From: Polynucleobacter sp. | Lineage (GTDB): Bacteria > Pseudomonadota > Gammaproteobacteria > Burkholderiales > Burkholderiaceae_D | Length of the DNA stretch: 64,000 nt | Assembly (NCBI GenBank): GCA_021737945.1 | Contig: JAIPCX010000014.1 | Span: 18,747-82,746, forward strand | Reading direction: 5' to 3' | Part shown: positions 8,817 to 17,265 of the stretch, piece after piece | Position numbering within the stretch: position 1 is the first letter of the stretch | Layout of the letters: each line of letters starts with the position of its first letter | Notes under the pieces: model-generated | Told to the model about the DNA's origin: nothing | The model's database searches: none | What the model saw: only the letters and a program-made list of their open reading frames with translations | Program-made: the position numbers and the translations under genes

Positions 8817-9533
8817 TTAGCGAATCACTCGCTCATGCAATTCAGCGCTGCCAGCGCTATGCACTTTTAACAGCGTTGAAGCACGCGTTCCGTAGTCGGG
8901 TGACTCGATGCAAATAGGTGACAACAGGCGCTCCCACTCCAAACTAACGCCCGTGTCTGGAAGACGATTGTCAGATGCATGCGTGGTGTCAGAAAGCATA
9001 TCGAAATACGCGTCATCAGGCGCGCTTTGACATAGCAGACTAGAAAATTGTGCCTTAGCCCTGACGACCTTGGGCCATGGCGTGTCTAAGCTGCCATTCG
9101 ACAAACCATAAATGCCTGGCTGTAGCTGCAATGCTTCGGAGCCATTCTCATTCGAGAACCAAAACACGTGCTCTCCATCGCCGATTAATAAGTTAAAACC
9201 ATTGTAGTGGTCAGCAGTTTGCTGCACCTTCGCTAAATAATCCTCGGCGCTTTGTTCAGAATCCAAATAACTAGCAACCAATTCACCTCGCGAACGTAAG
9301 TCAGCACGGCGTGGCTGTCCATTACGAATATTGGTTAGCGCAGCAAAGCGACCTTGCCGATTAATACCTAACCACGTACCACCTTCTTGTAAATCGCGTC
9401 CGGCATATACGTCTGGGCAATCATCCCACCAGTCGGCAGCTTTGGCGGGGCGATTGAAAAACTCATCCCGATTCGCTGCCATGATGAGTGGGCACGTAGG
9501 CAGTAACTTCCATGCGAAAACGATCAGGCACAT
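8817..9533 (-). CDS. NRDE/TANGO2-family protein
   Basis: A 238-residue protein beginning MCLIVFAWKLLPTCPLIMAANRDEFFNRP. The Cys at position 2 and the NRDE motif near residue 21 define the NRDE (TANGO2) family, whose fold is of the N-terminal nucleophile type with Cys2 exposed after Met removal. GGTWLGINRQGRFAALTN near residue 52 is also conserved. The biochemical role in bacteria is uncertain; heme handling has been proposed for relatives. The start overlaps the end of the DUF4936 gene by ten bases, so it is the distal gene of a ygfZ-DUF4936-NRDE unit. Confidence 0.9.
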   Translation of the reverse strand: MCLIVFAWKLLPTCPLIMAANRDEFFNRPAKAADWWDDCPDVYAGRDLQEGGTWLGINRQGRFAALTNIRNGQPRRADLRSRGELVASYLDSEQSAEDYLAKVQQTADHYNGFNLLIGDGEHVFWFSNENGSEALQLQPGIYGLSNGSLDTPWPKVVRAKAQFSSLLCQSAPDDAYFDMLSDTTHASDNRLPDTGVSLEWERLLSPICIESPDYGTRASTLLKVHSAGSAELHERVIR

Positions 9534-9811
9534 GGTGGCATATCCACAAAAATTTCGTTGTGACGCTCGCCATCAATCAAACGCAGTAAACCAGCACTGG
9601 TTACGGCATGTTCCAATACAGCGACAAATTCGTCTGAAACGGAAAAATAAATTTCCATCCACGTTTGGTAATCCACATTTTTTTCAACTCTACGCTTAAG
9701 TGAAAAACTGAGCTCATGAAGATTACTTAGGTTTTTTTGCATAGTCATGACTATCGCTTGCAGCTCAGCGCTATAGTGATGTTGCACGCGATAGTAGACA
9801 TACAAATCCAT
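9524..9811 (-). CDS. DUF4936-family protein
   Basis: A 95-residue protein starting MDLYVYYRVQHHYSAELQ and ending EIFVDMPPCA. It contains YQTWMEIYFSVSDEF in the centre. Size, motifs and the position immediately downstream of ygfZ match the DUF4936 family of betaproteobacteria, which has no known function. It is cytoplasmic, with no signal or membrane segment. It starts one base after the ygfZ stop and its end overlaps the NRDE gene by ten bases, so all three are probably one transcript. I recognise the family by pattern and context only. Confidence 0.75.
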   Translation of the reverse strand: MDLYVYYRVQHHYSAELQAIVMTMQKNLSNLHELSFSLKRRVEKNVDYQTWMEIYFSVSDEFVAVLEHAVTSAGLLRLIDGERHNEIFVDMPPCA

Positions 9812-9812
9812 T

Positions 9813-10853
9813 TCAGGATGCCGCTTCTAGCGAATAAGGTAATGCTTCAAACTCTAAGCGCGGCCCTTCTAAACTCTGAAGATGAATATTCGAGCCTAAA
9901 AGCTCCAGCTTCATTTCAACTAAGCAGGCCAAACGTCCATCGGGACCAAGTTCGGCGTTAACCACCATACCGCAGGGTTGCCCCGGATCGGCATCAGAAA
10001 AAATCTCGGTACCTGGTAATGCCATGGTGGCATTTGCGGTGGCCAATTGCATGCGTCTTTTTAGCTTACCGAGATACTGGCTGCGGGCGACGATTTCTTG
10101 TCCTGGGTAACAACCTTTGCGGAAATTAACCCCGCCGAGCAATTCGAAATTCACCATCTGAGGAACGAATTTTTCGCGCGTAGGCTCAAGAATTTGTGGC
10201 AGACCTGCTTGAATTTGCGTCCAATGCCATGCGGCAGGGGAGGTGATAGAGACTTGGCTAGCCACCTTAGCCCATATCTCAGGCGCGTGAACTTGAGGTC
10301 CTACCCAGAGGTATCGTGTCAGCCCAACCGCATCAGGCATTCGAATTAACTGGCCATTCCATGATGCGGATAATTCGCAGGCTTGTGCAGGAAGCCCAGC
10401 CAGATCGAGTGGATGCTGCTGTGGGATACCCAAACCAATAGCGACTATTGAAGAGCTGACATCCTCCAGCTGCACTTTGGCGCGCAGCACAAACATTTGC
10501 AGCCGCTTTTGAAAAGCCGCCAGCAGACTGTAGGGCACCAGCATCAGGATGCTCTCACCAGATTTCCAGAGCAGCACCGTCGCCAACAAGCGGCCATTCG
10601 CAGCGCAATAGCCTGAGAGCTGAGCTTGGTGCTCATCCAGACTGGCGAGATCGTTAGTTAGCTGATTTTGAAGAAAATTTATCGCATCTTGGCCGGATAC
10701 AGACAAGATCCCTTGGTCGCTCAAGGGGGTGATAAATCCATGTTGTAAGAGATTGGGTGGTAGTGCAACAGCTGATTCTGAGCCCGTGGCCGCAGCCGCC
10801 GGCACACCTTGCTTACTCAGAAAATCCAGCCATGTAGAGGAGGGTTCAGCCAT
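9813..10853 (-). CDS. ygfZ: YgfZ/GcvT-domain folate-binding protein
   Basis: A 346-residue tetrahydrofolate-dependent iron-sulfur cluster maintenance protein of the YgfZ (IBA57) family. The diagnostic motif KGCYPGQE occurs near residue 240 within NFRKGCYPGQEIVARSQYLG; its Cys is required in characterised relatives. The N-terminal half shows the GcvT-like fold with GQDAINFLQNQLTNDL near residue 55. It acts in the cytoplasm on [4Fe-4S] enzymes such as MiaB. A TATAAT lies 45 bases upstream of the ATG. It is divergent from mltG, the usual betaproteobacterial arrangement. Confidence 0.93.
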   Translation of the reverse strand: MAEPSSTWLDFLSKQGVPAAAATGSESAVALPPNLLQHGFITPLSDQGILSVSGQDAINFLQNQLTNDLASLDEHQAQLSGYCAANGRLLATVLLWKSGESILMLVPYSLLAAFQKRLQMFVLRAKVQLEDVSSSIVAIGLGIPQQHPLDLAGLPAQACELSASWNGQLIRMPDAVGLTRYLWVGPQVHAPEIWAKVASQVSITSPAAWHWTQIQAGLPQILEPTREKFVPQMVNFELLGGVNFRKGCYPGQEIVARSQYLGKLKRRMQLATANATMALPGTEIFSDADPGQPCGMVVNAELGPDGRLACLVEMKLELLGSNIHLQSLEGPRLEFEALPYSLEAAS

Positions 10854-10897
10854 GAATTCGGTGTAATTTCCTGTTGGAAGCTATCATTACGGGACGG

Positions 10898-10903
10898 ATT
10901 ATA
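10898..10903 (-). promoter_or_regulatory. Candidate -10 box for ygfZ
   Basis: A perfect TATAAT on the minus strand in the 140-base gap between ygfZ and mltG, well placed for the ygfZ transcript. No good -35 hexamer sits 16-18 bases further upstream, so this is a weak call. Confidence 0.35.
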
Positions 10904-10993
10904 GAGGCGCACGGAAAATCGCGTTGGAAAGGCCCGTAAAAGCCTGCGCAGTCTTAAATACCAGCGCAGCCAAGCAAGGCGAGGGAGTCGACA

Positions 10994-11986
10994 TTGGGAA
11001 TCATAAAAAAACTCGTAGCACTGATCATACTGCTAGCGCTGCTCAGCAGCGCCTTTCTGGTGTATTGGGTACGTGACCCATTAATCGCACCTAATGACCA
11101 GTCCATAGAATTCAATATCGCGCCCGGTAGTGGCTTGCGCTCGGCCATGAAACAAGTAGAAGCCCAAGGCATACCTGCAAACCACTGGCTGATGGAATTT
11201 TTGGCGCGTGGCATGGGTAAGGGAGCCGCGATTAAGCCGGGAAGCTACCGGATTGAGCCCGGCACCAATCCGATAGGCTTGCTCGATCAGCTAGTACGCG
11301 GCAACACCATCAAAGAATCGCTCACCATTATTGAAGGTTGGACCTTCCTTCAAATGCGTGCCGAGCTGTCTAAGCAAAAATGGTTGAAGCAGGAAGGCGC
11401 AAATTTACCTATCAAGGAATTGCTGGAAAAAGTCGCGCCTGGATTTCCACATCCCGAAGGGATTTTTTATCCCAGCACTTATGTCTTTGAGCGCGGCACC
11501 AGTGATCTGACAATCTACCAACAAGCGCACCAGCAGCTAATGAAAAAGCTTAAGCAATCCTGGGCTAATCGTACCGCCGATTTACCCTACGATAATCCGT
11601 ATGAGGCACTGATCATGGCGTCTATCGTAGAAAAAGAAACCGGCAAAGCAGCTGAGCGAGCCAAGATCGCCTCCGTATTTGTGAATCGTATGCGGCGTGG
11701 CATGTTGCTACAAACTGATCCGACCGTCATCTATGGCATGGGTGAACGTTTCGATGGCAATATCCGCAAACAAGATTTGCAGACTGACACACCCTACAAT
11801 ACGTATACACGTAGTGGATTGCCACCTACACCGATCGCCTTACCTGGCAAAGATGCGATTGATGCGGCATTGAATCCGGCGCCGGGCAAAGATTTATTTT
11901 TTGTGGCCAGAGGTGATGGCAGTAGCCAGTTTTCAGAAAATCTTGATGACCACAACAAAGCCGTCAACAAATATCAGCGCAGATAG
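10994..11986 (+). CDS. mltG: Endolytic murein transglycosylase MltG (YceG)
   Basis: A 330-residue inner-membrane lytic transglycosylase that cuts nascent peptidoglycan strands near sites of synthesis. A single N-terminal membrane helix (about residues 5-25, LVALIILLALLSSAFLVYW) precedes a LysM-like part and the YceG domain. The catalytic Glu213 lies in SIVEKETG, followed by VFVNRMRRGMLLQTDPTVIYG. The start is TTG 10994, chosen because GGGAG lies about seven bases upstream and the membrane helix then sits at the right distance from the N-terminus. The next gene is tmk, the conserved order in proteobacteria. Confidence 0.94.
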   Translation: MGIIKKLVALIILLALLSSAFLVYWVRDPLIAPNDQSIEFNIAPGSGLRSAMKQVEAQGIPANHWLMEFLARGMGKGAAIKPGSYRIEPGTNPIGLLDQLVRGNTIKESLTIIEGWTFLQMRAELSKQKWLKQEGANLPIKELLEKVAPGFPHPEGIFYPSTYVFERGTSDLTIYQQAHQQLMKKLKQSWANRTADLPYDNPYEALIMASIVEKETGKAAERAKIASVFVNRMRRGMLLQTDPTVIYGMGERFDGNIRKQDLQTDTPYNTYTRSGLPPTPIALPGKDAIDAALNPAPGKDLFFVARGDGSSQFSENLDDHNKAVNKYQRR

Positions 11987-12017
11987 TCATAAACGAGGGC
12001 ATAGCTAGCAGGCATTC

Positions 12018-12632
12018 ATGGTTAAAGGCAAGTTCATTACCTTCGAAGGTATCGATGGTGCAGGCAAATCCACTCACGTTGAATCCATCTCTGCGTATCT
12101 ACGCGCAAAAGGAAAATCCGTTGTTACTACGCGTGAGCCGGGTGGAACGCCCTTAGGCGAGCGCTTACGCGAACTCTTATTGCACGAGCCCATGCATCTT
12201 GAAACGGAAGCGCTACTGATGTTTGCTTCACGGCGCGAGCATATAGCCAAATTGATTGCGCCCGCATTAGAACGAGGCGACTGGGTTATTTCGGATCGAT
12301 TTACCGATGCCTCCTTTGCCTATCAAGGAGGCGGTCGACAATTATCTACGCACAAGCTCGACATACTCGAGCAATGGGTGCACGCCGACTTTCAACCGCA
12401 TTTAACTTTGCTATTTGACGTGCCGCTGGACGTCGCCAGAGCGCGTCTAGATACCACCCGAACGCTGGATAAATTTGAACGCGAAAAACACGATTTTTTT
12501 GAAAAAGTACGCAATGCTTATCTGCAGCGTGCCGCACAATTTCCGCACCGCATACGCGTGGTGGACTCCACCCAGCCACTATCCAAAGTCACACTGCAAT
12601 TAGAACAATTGATCGATCAGTTGGATGAGTGA
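12018..12632 (+). CDS. tmk: Thymidylate kinase
   Basis: A 204-residue dTMP kinase, which phosphorylates dTMP to dTDP with ATP. The P-loop is [11 protein letters not shown] near residues 8-18. The DR motif is in [15 protein letters not shown] near residues 94-108, and [11 protein letters not shown] near residue 36 is the dTMP-binding segment. The C-terminal lid-like region carries [14 protein letters not shown]. Length is normal. It lies 31 bases after mltG and overlaps the start of holB by eight bases, so mltG, tmk and holB are probably one transcript. Confidence 0.96.
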   Translation: MVKGKFITFEGIDGAGKSTHVESISAYLRAKGKSVVTTREPGGTPLGERLRELLLHEPMHLETEALLMFASRREHIAKLIAPALERGDWVISDRFTDASFAYQGGGRQLSTHKLDILEQWVHADFQPHLTLLFDVPLDVARARLDTTRTLDKFEREKHDFFEKVRNAYLQRAAQFPHRIRVVDSTQPLSKVTLQLEQLIDQLDE

Positions 12633-13662
12633 TTTTCTTTATCCTTGGCAGTCAAACGATTGGCAGCGCTGGCAACAAATGCGCGAACGCATGCCACACG
12701 CCTTATTGATTCATGGTCCGAATGGGGTAGGTAAAGTCGATTTTGCAGAACACGCCGCCCGCTCTTTGCTGTGTGAATCGCCATCGGTCGATGGCCATGC
12801 ATGCGGCGCGTGTGCTTCTTGCGGCTGGTTCGAACAATATAGCCACCCAGACTATCGTCGTGTACGGCCCGAGGCGTTAGATGCGGACGATGAAGACGAT
12901 GCTCCCAGCGAGGGCGATGAAGCCACCACAAAAAAATCCGCTAGTAGCAAACCACCTTCGCGCGATATTCGTATTGAGCAAATTCGTTCACTCGCTGGCT
13001 TCATGAATGTATCAACGCATAGAGCCGGTCGTCGAGTTATCTTGCTCTATCCCGCTGAAGCCTTGAATGCGCCTTCCGCGAATGCGTTATTAAAAACCTT
13101 GGAAGAGCCGCCACCCAACACCCTATTTTTATTGGTATCAGATCGTATCGACCGCTTATTACCCACCATACGTTCACGCTGCAGACTATTTGCGATGGCT
13201 ATGCCTAAGGGTGCTGCAGCACTAGATTGGCTCACAACACAGGGCTTAGACGATGCACAACGCTGGCTGGCAGAGCAGGGCGGTGCACCGTTGGCCGCGT
13301 TAGAGGCTGCCCAAGGTGAATTCGCTGAAGCTCAAAATGACTGGCTATCCCAACTAGCCAAACCCGATCTCGCTTCGGCATTAAGCGTGGCAGATCGGCT
13401 ACAAAAAATCGCTCTCTCACAACTGCTAGCATGGCAACAGCGCTGGCTCTATGATCTTCTGGCGATTAAGCTCGCTGACCGTGTACGCTACTACCCAGAG
13501 CATCGCAGCAGCCTTGCCGCGCTGGCCGCACGAGTGACGGTCGACCGACTTCAAAAAGCTGTGCGCGATGCCGCCTCGCGCCGCGCCGTTTCAGAGCACC
13601 CTTTGTCGGCAAAGCTTTTCATAGAAGACATGCTGCTAGAGTACGCCGAGCTGTTTCGGTAA
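12625..13662 (+). CDS. holB: DNA polymerase III delta-prime subunit
   Basis: A 345-residue clamp-loader subunit. The AAA+ region begins [19 protein letters not shown] near residue 27: a P-loop-like sequence whose usual Ser/Thr after the Lys is Val, consistent with delta-prime not being an active ATPase. A zinc-binding module [18 protein letters not shown] follows near residue 52. An acidic and lysine-rich linker (residues about 76-108) precedes the conserved [13 protein letters not shown]. Later come [19 protein letters not shown] and [11 protein letters not shown]. It overlaps tmk by eight bases. Confidence 0.94.
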   Translation: MSDFLYPWQSNDWQRWQQMRERMPHALLIHGPNGVGKVDFAEHAARSLLCESPSVDGHACGACASCGWFEQYSHPDYRRVRPEALDADDEDDAPSEGDEATTKKSASSKPPSRDIRIEQIRSLAGFMNVSTHRAGRRVILLYPAEALNAPSANALLKTLEEPPPNTLFLLVSDRIDRLLPTIRSRCRLFAMAMPKGAAALDWLTTQGLDDAQRWLAEQGGAPLAALEAAQGEFAEAQNDWLSQLAKPDLASALSVADRLQKIALSQLLAWQQRWLYDLLAIKLADRVRYYPEHRSSLAALAARVTVDRLQKAVRDAASRRAVSEHPLSAKLFIEDMLLEYAELFR

Positions 13663-13685
13663 AACGCACCAGCGACGATGAGTCG

Positions 13686-13714
13686 AAGCTAGCGTTCCGC
13701 GTAAGCTAGTTTTT
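13686..13714 (+). terminator. Possible intrinsic terminator after holB
   Basis: Arms AAGCTAGC and GCTAGTTT (one G-T pair) enclose an 11-base loop and run into a short T tract. The hairpin ends four bases before the pilZ start codon, so it may instead limit or attenuate read-through into pilZ. Confidence 0.4.
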
Positions 13715-13717
13715 CGA

Positions 13718-14107
13718 ATGGACCGAATCGCCGTGCAAGAATTTTCAGGCTCTACAGATTCTTCTTTACTCCGCCCCTCCGTTGTTTCACTCTCAATACG
13801 CGATCGCGCTGCGCTGTACGCGGCCTATATGCCGTTTCTGCGTAACGGTGGAATTTTTGTACCGGGTAACCGCGTCTGCAAGTTAGGCGATGAAGTGTTT
13901 TTACTGCTTAGCTTGATGCAGGATGAACAACGCTATCCCATCGCGGGCAAGGTCGCATGGATCACGCCTATGGGAGCGGGTAATCGCCATACGCAAGGAT
14001 TTGGCATCCATTTACCCGACGACGATTCCGGACGTCGGCTGCGTCAGCGTATAGAAGAGTTGTTAGGCACGGCATTGGGCTCGACGCGCTCTACCCATAC
14101 GATGTGA
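13718..14107 (+). CDS. PilZ-domain protein (type IV pilus-associated type)
   Basis: A 129-residue PilZ-domain protein. It contains LRPSVVSLSIRDRAALYAAYM, then LRNGGIFVPG near residue 48 and GKVAWITPMGAGNR near residue 86. The c-di-GMP signature RxxxR...(D/N)xSxxG is absent, as in the PilZ proteins next to holB that support type IV pilus assembly and do not bind the dinucleotide. The position directly after holB is the classic one. No ribosome site is visible before ATG 13718, and a hairpin ends four bases upstream, so expression may be low or coupled. I infer a pilus role from family and position. Confidence 0.85.
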   Translation: MDRIAVQEFSGSTDSSLLRPSVVSLSIRDRAALYAAYMPFLRNGGIFVPGNRVCKLGDEVFLLLSLMQDEQRYPIAGKVAWITPMGAGNRHTQGFGIHLPDDDSGRRLRQRIEELLGTALGSTRSTHTM

Positions 14108-14154
14108 GCTAGCAGCGTACAATACGGCCGGTTCGCTTTTGATCGGCTGTTTTT

Positions 14155-14934
14155 ATGTTTGTTGACTCTCATTGCCACATTAATTTCCCCGAGTTAGCCG
14201 AAAGGCTACCTGAAATTTTAGCCACGATGCAGGCTAATCAGGTTAGCGACGCCTTGTGCGTTTCGGTGACCTTGCCCGACTTCCCTCAGGTCTTGGCACT
14301 CGCCGAATCCTATCCCAATATTTATGCATCGGTCGGCGTACATCCAGATTACGATGACACGCCCGAACCCAGCACCGAACAATTAGTCGAGCTAGCTCAG
14401 AATCCGCGCATCGTCGCCATCGGTGAAACGGGTTTGGATTATTTTCGTATGAAAGGTGATCTTGAGTGGCAGCGTGAACGCTTTCGCGTTCATATCCGCG
14501 CCTCTCGCGCCTGCGCTAAGCCGCTGATTATCCACACCCGCAATGCCTCTGAAGATACGCTACGTATACTGCATGAAGAAAAAGCCGGTACCGATCAAGG
14601 CGGCGTGGCCGGTGTCATGCACTGTTTTACAGAATCGCTTGATGTCGCCAAAGCGGCAATCGCAATGGGATTTTATATTTCATTTTCCGGCATCGTGACC
14701 TTCAAAAACGCCAAAGATCTACAAGCCGTTGCGCGTGCGGTACCTTTGGAAAGAATGCTCATCGAAACGGATTCACCGTATCTGGCACCAGTGCCCATGC
14801 GAGGCAAGACTAATGAGCCGGGCTTTGTACGGCATGTTGCTGAATATTTGGCCGACTTGAAGGAAGTACCCCTCGCTACGCTGGCAGCAGCTACGACAAG
14901 TAATTTCAAAACGCTGTTTCACATCCCGCACTAA
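14155..14934 (+). CDS. TatD-family metal-dependent DNase
   Basis: A 259-residue TIM-barrel metallohydrolase of the TatD/YcfH group. It opens MFVDSHCHINFPEL with metal ligands His6 and His8. GETGLDYF near residue 97, IIHTRNASEDT near residue 124, GVMHCFTES near residue 156 and IETDSPYLAPVPMRGKTNEP near residue 203 complete the family motif set. Characterised relatives are 3'-5' exonucleases acting in DNA repair and quality control. The start at 14155 is the first ATG and places the ligands at the N-terminus. It lies after pilZ and before an ankyrin gene, a conserved Burkholderiales order. Confidence 0.92.
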   Translation: MFVDSHCHINFPELAERLPEILATMQANQVSDALCVSVTLPDFPQVLALAESYPNIYASVGVHPDYDDTPEPSTEQLVELAQNPRIVAIGETGLDYFRMKGDLEWQRERFRVHIRASRACAKPLIIHTRNASEDTLRILHEEKAGTDQGGVAGVMHCFTESLDVAKAAIAMGFYISFSGIVTFKNAKDLQAVARAVPLERMLIETDSPYLAPVPMRGKTNEPGFVRHVAEYLADLKEVPLATLAAATTSNFKTLFHIPH

Positions 14935-14958
14935 TTTTTCGGGGGCTTGGATTATGTT

Positions 14959-15798
14959 ATGAACGATCATCCACACGACCCTTCCAGGCGCCAATTATTT
15001 GCCGCGGCATTACTGCCGGGTTTAGAAAAACTTTTAGAACCCATTGCGCGCAAATCGAATTCCTACGAAGAGTGGTTTGCTGCGATAGAAATTGATGATG
15101 CTTTGCGCTGCCAATTGCTACTGCAACGGGGCTTTGATCCCAACACTATCGAGCCTGAGCGGCTGGATACGGCATTACTACTTTCTGTTCGACACCGAGC
15201 TTGGAAAGTGTTTGCTTTGCTGCTCAAACATCCTGATGTGCAGCTTGATGCACGCTCGCGCAATGGTGATACAGCGCTCATGATTGCTGCTTTTAATGGC
15301 GACACCAAAGCAGCACTGGAACTCATCGATAAAGGTGCGGAAATTAACCGCCCCGGTTGGACAGCGCTGCATTACGCCTGCGCAGTTGGCAATTTAGCCG
15401 TGATCCGAAAATTAATCGAGAACTCAGCCTATATTGATGCTGAATCACCCAACAAGACTACGCCATTGATGATGGCGGCTCGCGGTGGACATTTATCTTC
15501 GGTACAATTTTTGATTGATGAAGGTGCCGACGTTACTGCAAAAAATGAACTTGGCTTGAATTCGATTGATTTTGCCAAATCACAAAATCACATAGCGATC
15601 ATTACTCTGCTTGAACGCTATGTGAAGCAAGCAGAAACTAAAGCAGAAACTAAAGCCGATACTAAAATCGATACTACAGCATCACCTGAAACATCTACCG
15701 CAACAACCCAACCAGAAAATTCTTCAAATCCACCCGAAGAATTTTATAAAGAGGCTGCTCAGCCCAAGGCTGAAAGCGAAAGTAAAACTCAAAAGTAA
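14959..15798 (+). CDS. Ankyrin-repeat protein
   Basis: A protein of about 279 residues with four to five ankyrin repeats between about residues 55 and 210. Examples are NGDTALMIAAFNGDTKAALE, TALHYACAVGNLAVIRKLI and TPLMMAARGGHLSSVQFLI. The N-terminus contains SRRQLFAAALLPGLEKLL, which resembles a weak twin-arginine export signal with a short hydrophobic run, so the protein could be periplasmic. The C-terminal 60 residues are Lys/Glu/Thr/Ser-rich low complexity with a short tandem KAETKAETKADTK. I prefer ATG 14959; a TTG four codons earlier is possible. The role is unknown. It follows tatD, as in related genomes. Confidence 0.85.
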   Translation: MNDHPHDPSRRQLFAAALLPGLEKLLEPIARKSNSYEEWFAAIEIDDALRCQLLLQRGFDPNTIEPERLDTALLLSVRHRAWKVFALLLKHPDVQLDARSRNGDTALMIAAFNGDTKAALELIDKGAEINRPGWTALHYACAVGNLAVIRKLIENSAYIDAESPNKTTPLMMAARGGHLSSVQFLIDEGADVTAKNELGLNSIDFAKSQNHIAIITLLERYVKQAETKAETKADTKIDTTASPETSTATTQPENSSNPPEEFYKEAAQPKAESESKTQK

Positions 15799-15962
15799 TT
15801 TTCGCTAGAAATTTTGAATCAAAGTAGCGTTCATTATCAAACCATCGTCAGTTTCTGTTCATCTGTCCCCCTTCTTGTTGAAACTACAAAGACATACACC
15901 AGTCTGAATTCAGCCGGGATGTCCCGTCTTTGTTGTCGCGACAAATAATTCAAGGAGGACTT

Positions 15963-16493
15963 ATGCGCAAATCTTTCACCAGCAGTTTATTATTGCTGTT
16001 GATTTCAGCTACGTGGGCTCATGCTGAGACATCGACTTATCAAGGAATCAGAGAAAGTAACGATCCTCAGCGAGCTCAAGAAATAGAAAATAATGCCCGT
16101 CAGATATCGGGGCAAAGCACCAGCGAATCCGGTGCCACAGGCGCCGCTACTGAGCCTGAAAAAGCGACCGGGAAAAAGAAAAAAACTCACCCGAAGTCTC
16201 ACAAAAAATCCCATAAACGCTCTAGCTCAGCCACTTCTAAAGCGGGAGATACTGACACCGGAGCAGAAAAAAATAGCTCAGGTAACAGTAGCTCTGACTA
16301 TAGCCCCGGTAACAGTTCAGGTAACAGCAATTCTGGTAACAACTCTGACTATAGCCTTGGCACTAAATCGGGGAATAGCTCTGGTGACAGCTCGGGCGCC
16401 AGTAATTCAGGCAGTAACTCAGACTCTGGCTCAACAACGAGTCCCGGCAATAGTTCGGGAAGTAATTATGAGAGTGTCAAACCCAGGGACTAA
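15963..16493 (+). CDS. Secreted Ser/Gly/Asn-rich low-complexity protein of unknown function
   Basis: A 176-residue protein I do not recognise. A clear signal peptide, MRKSFTSSLLLLLISATWAHA, is followed by a likely cut before Glu22. Residues 23-70 are polar. Residues 71-89 form a Lys/His cluster (KKKKTHPKSHKKSHKRSSS). Residues 104-168 are almost entirely Ser, Gly, Asn and Asp, with two copies of SDYS(P/L)G and several NSSG units. A strong AAGGAGG site before ATG 15963 shows real translation. No membrane anchor or sorting motif is visible at the C-terminus (YESVKPRD). It is most likely periplasmic or extracellular and disordered. Neighbours on both sides are housekeeping genes, so context gives no clue. 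Confidence 0.75.
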   Translation: MRKSFTSSLLLLLISATWAHAETSTYQGIRESNDPQRAQEIENNARQISGQSTSESGATGAATEPEKATGKKKKTHPKSHKKSHKRSSSATSKAGDTDTGAEKNSSGNSSSDYSPGNSSGNSNSGNNSDYSLGTKSGNSSGDSSGASNSGSNSDSGSTTSPGNSSGSNYESVKPRD

Positions 16494-16507
16494 TCGGTCG
16501 GTATAAG

Positions 16508-16538
16508 GTGGGCGCTGTGGTTCTGCTACAGTGCCCAC
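16508..16538 (+). promoter_or_regulatory. Stem-loop directly abutting the rsuA start codon
   Basis: Arms GTGGGCGCTGT and ACAGTGCCCAC (11 pairs, one G-T) enclose a nine-base loop, and the right arm ends one base before the rsuA ATG at 16539. There is no T tract, so it is not a normal intrinsic terminator. It would occupy the ribosome landing site; an AAGG lies at its left foot. Confidence 0.55.
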
Positions 16539-17246
16539 ATGAAGAAAATTACCCTTGATAGGATGCTGCAGTCGCAGGGCTTTGGATCGCGCAAATATTG
16601 CCGTCAGCTGATAGCCGAAGGAGAGCTCAGCATCGATGGCCAGGTCGTAACCGACTATAAACAGGAAGTCGACCTCAGCGATTTGCATTTTCGGCTATTC
16701 GACGAAGAGTGGCTGTATCGCGAGCATATTTATATCGCCCTAAACAAGCCCTCCGGTATTGAGTGTTCACGTAAACCTAGCAATCATCCTGGCGTGATGA
16801 CTTTGCTTCCTGAGCAATTTAGCTGGCGCGACGTGCAAGCGATCGGGCGCCTCGATCATGATACAACTGGGCTGTTATTACTCTCCGATGATGGCGCATT
16901 CAATCACGCCATGTCTTCGCCCAAACGGCATGTTCCCAAGCTGTATCTCGCTAACACCGCTGAACCCGTCACTCAGGAATTAATCGACTCCTTACTCAAA
17001 GGCGTGCAGCTGCACGATGAGCCGCATCCCTTAGCAGCCGTGTCATGCGTGGCGCGTGGCGAACAGCAAATAGAAATCGTAGTGGAGCAGGGAAAGTACC
17101 ACCAAGTTAAACGTATGCTTGCCGCTGCCGGTAATCACTGCCAAGCCTTAGAGAGAATTGCTATCGGTCGTTTAACATTAGAAGCGCTGGAACTTAATGA
17201 AGGCGAGTGGTGCTACCTACAGGCGAGCGACTTAGAATTTCTCTGA
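16539..17246 (+). CDS. rsuA: RsuA-type 16S rRNA pseudouridine synthase
   Basis: A 235-residue pseudouridine synthase of the RsuA family, which modifies 16S rRNA at position 516 in Escherichia coli. An N-terminal S4-like RNA-binding domain (about residues 3-55, LDRMLQSQGFGSRKYCRQLI) precedes the catalytic domain. The catalytic Asp106 lies in IGRLDHDTTGLLLLSDDG. The late motif EQGKYHQVKRMLAAAGNHC is typical of RsuA rather than RluB/E/F. No conventional ribosome site stands next to ATG 16539; instead a strong hairpin abuts the start. It follows the secreted low-complexity gene. Confidence 0.88.
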   Translation: MKKITLDRMLQSQGFGSRKYCRQLIAEGELSIDGQVVTDYKQEVDLSDLHFRLFDEEWLYREHIYIALNKPSGIECSRKPSNHPGVMTLLPEQFSWRDVQAIGRLDHDTTGLLLLSDDGAFNHAMSSPKRHVPKLYLANTAEPVTQELIDSLLKGVQLHDEPHPLAAVSCVARGEQQIEIVVEQGKYHQVKRMLAAAGNHCQALERIAIGRLTLEALELNEGEWCYLQASDLEFL

Positions 17247-17265
17247 ACATTGAAGGAATTTTCAC

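Noticed and set aside
15630..15670. Short tandem repeat in the ankyrin gene as a CRISPR-like or VNTR array
   Set aside because: Only about two to three copies of a 12-base unit, in frame and coding for KAETKAETKADTK; there are no spacers. No CRISPR array was seen anywhere in the window.
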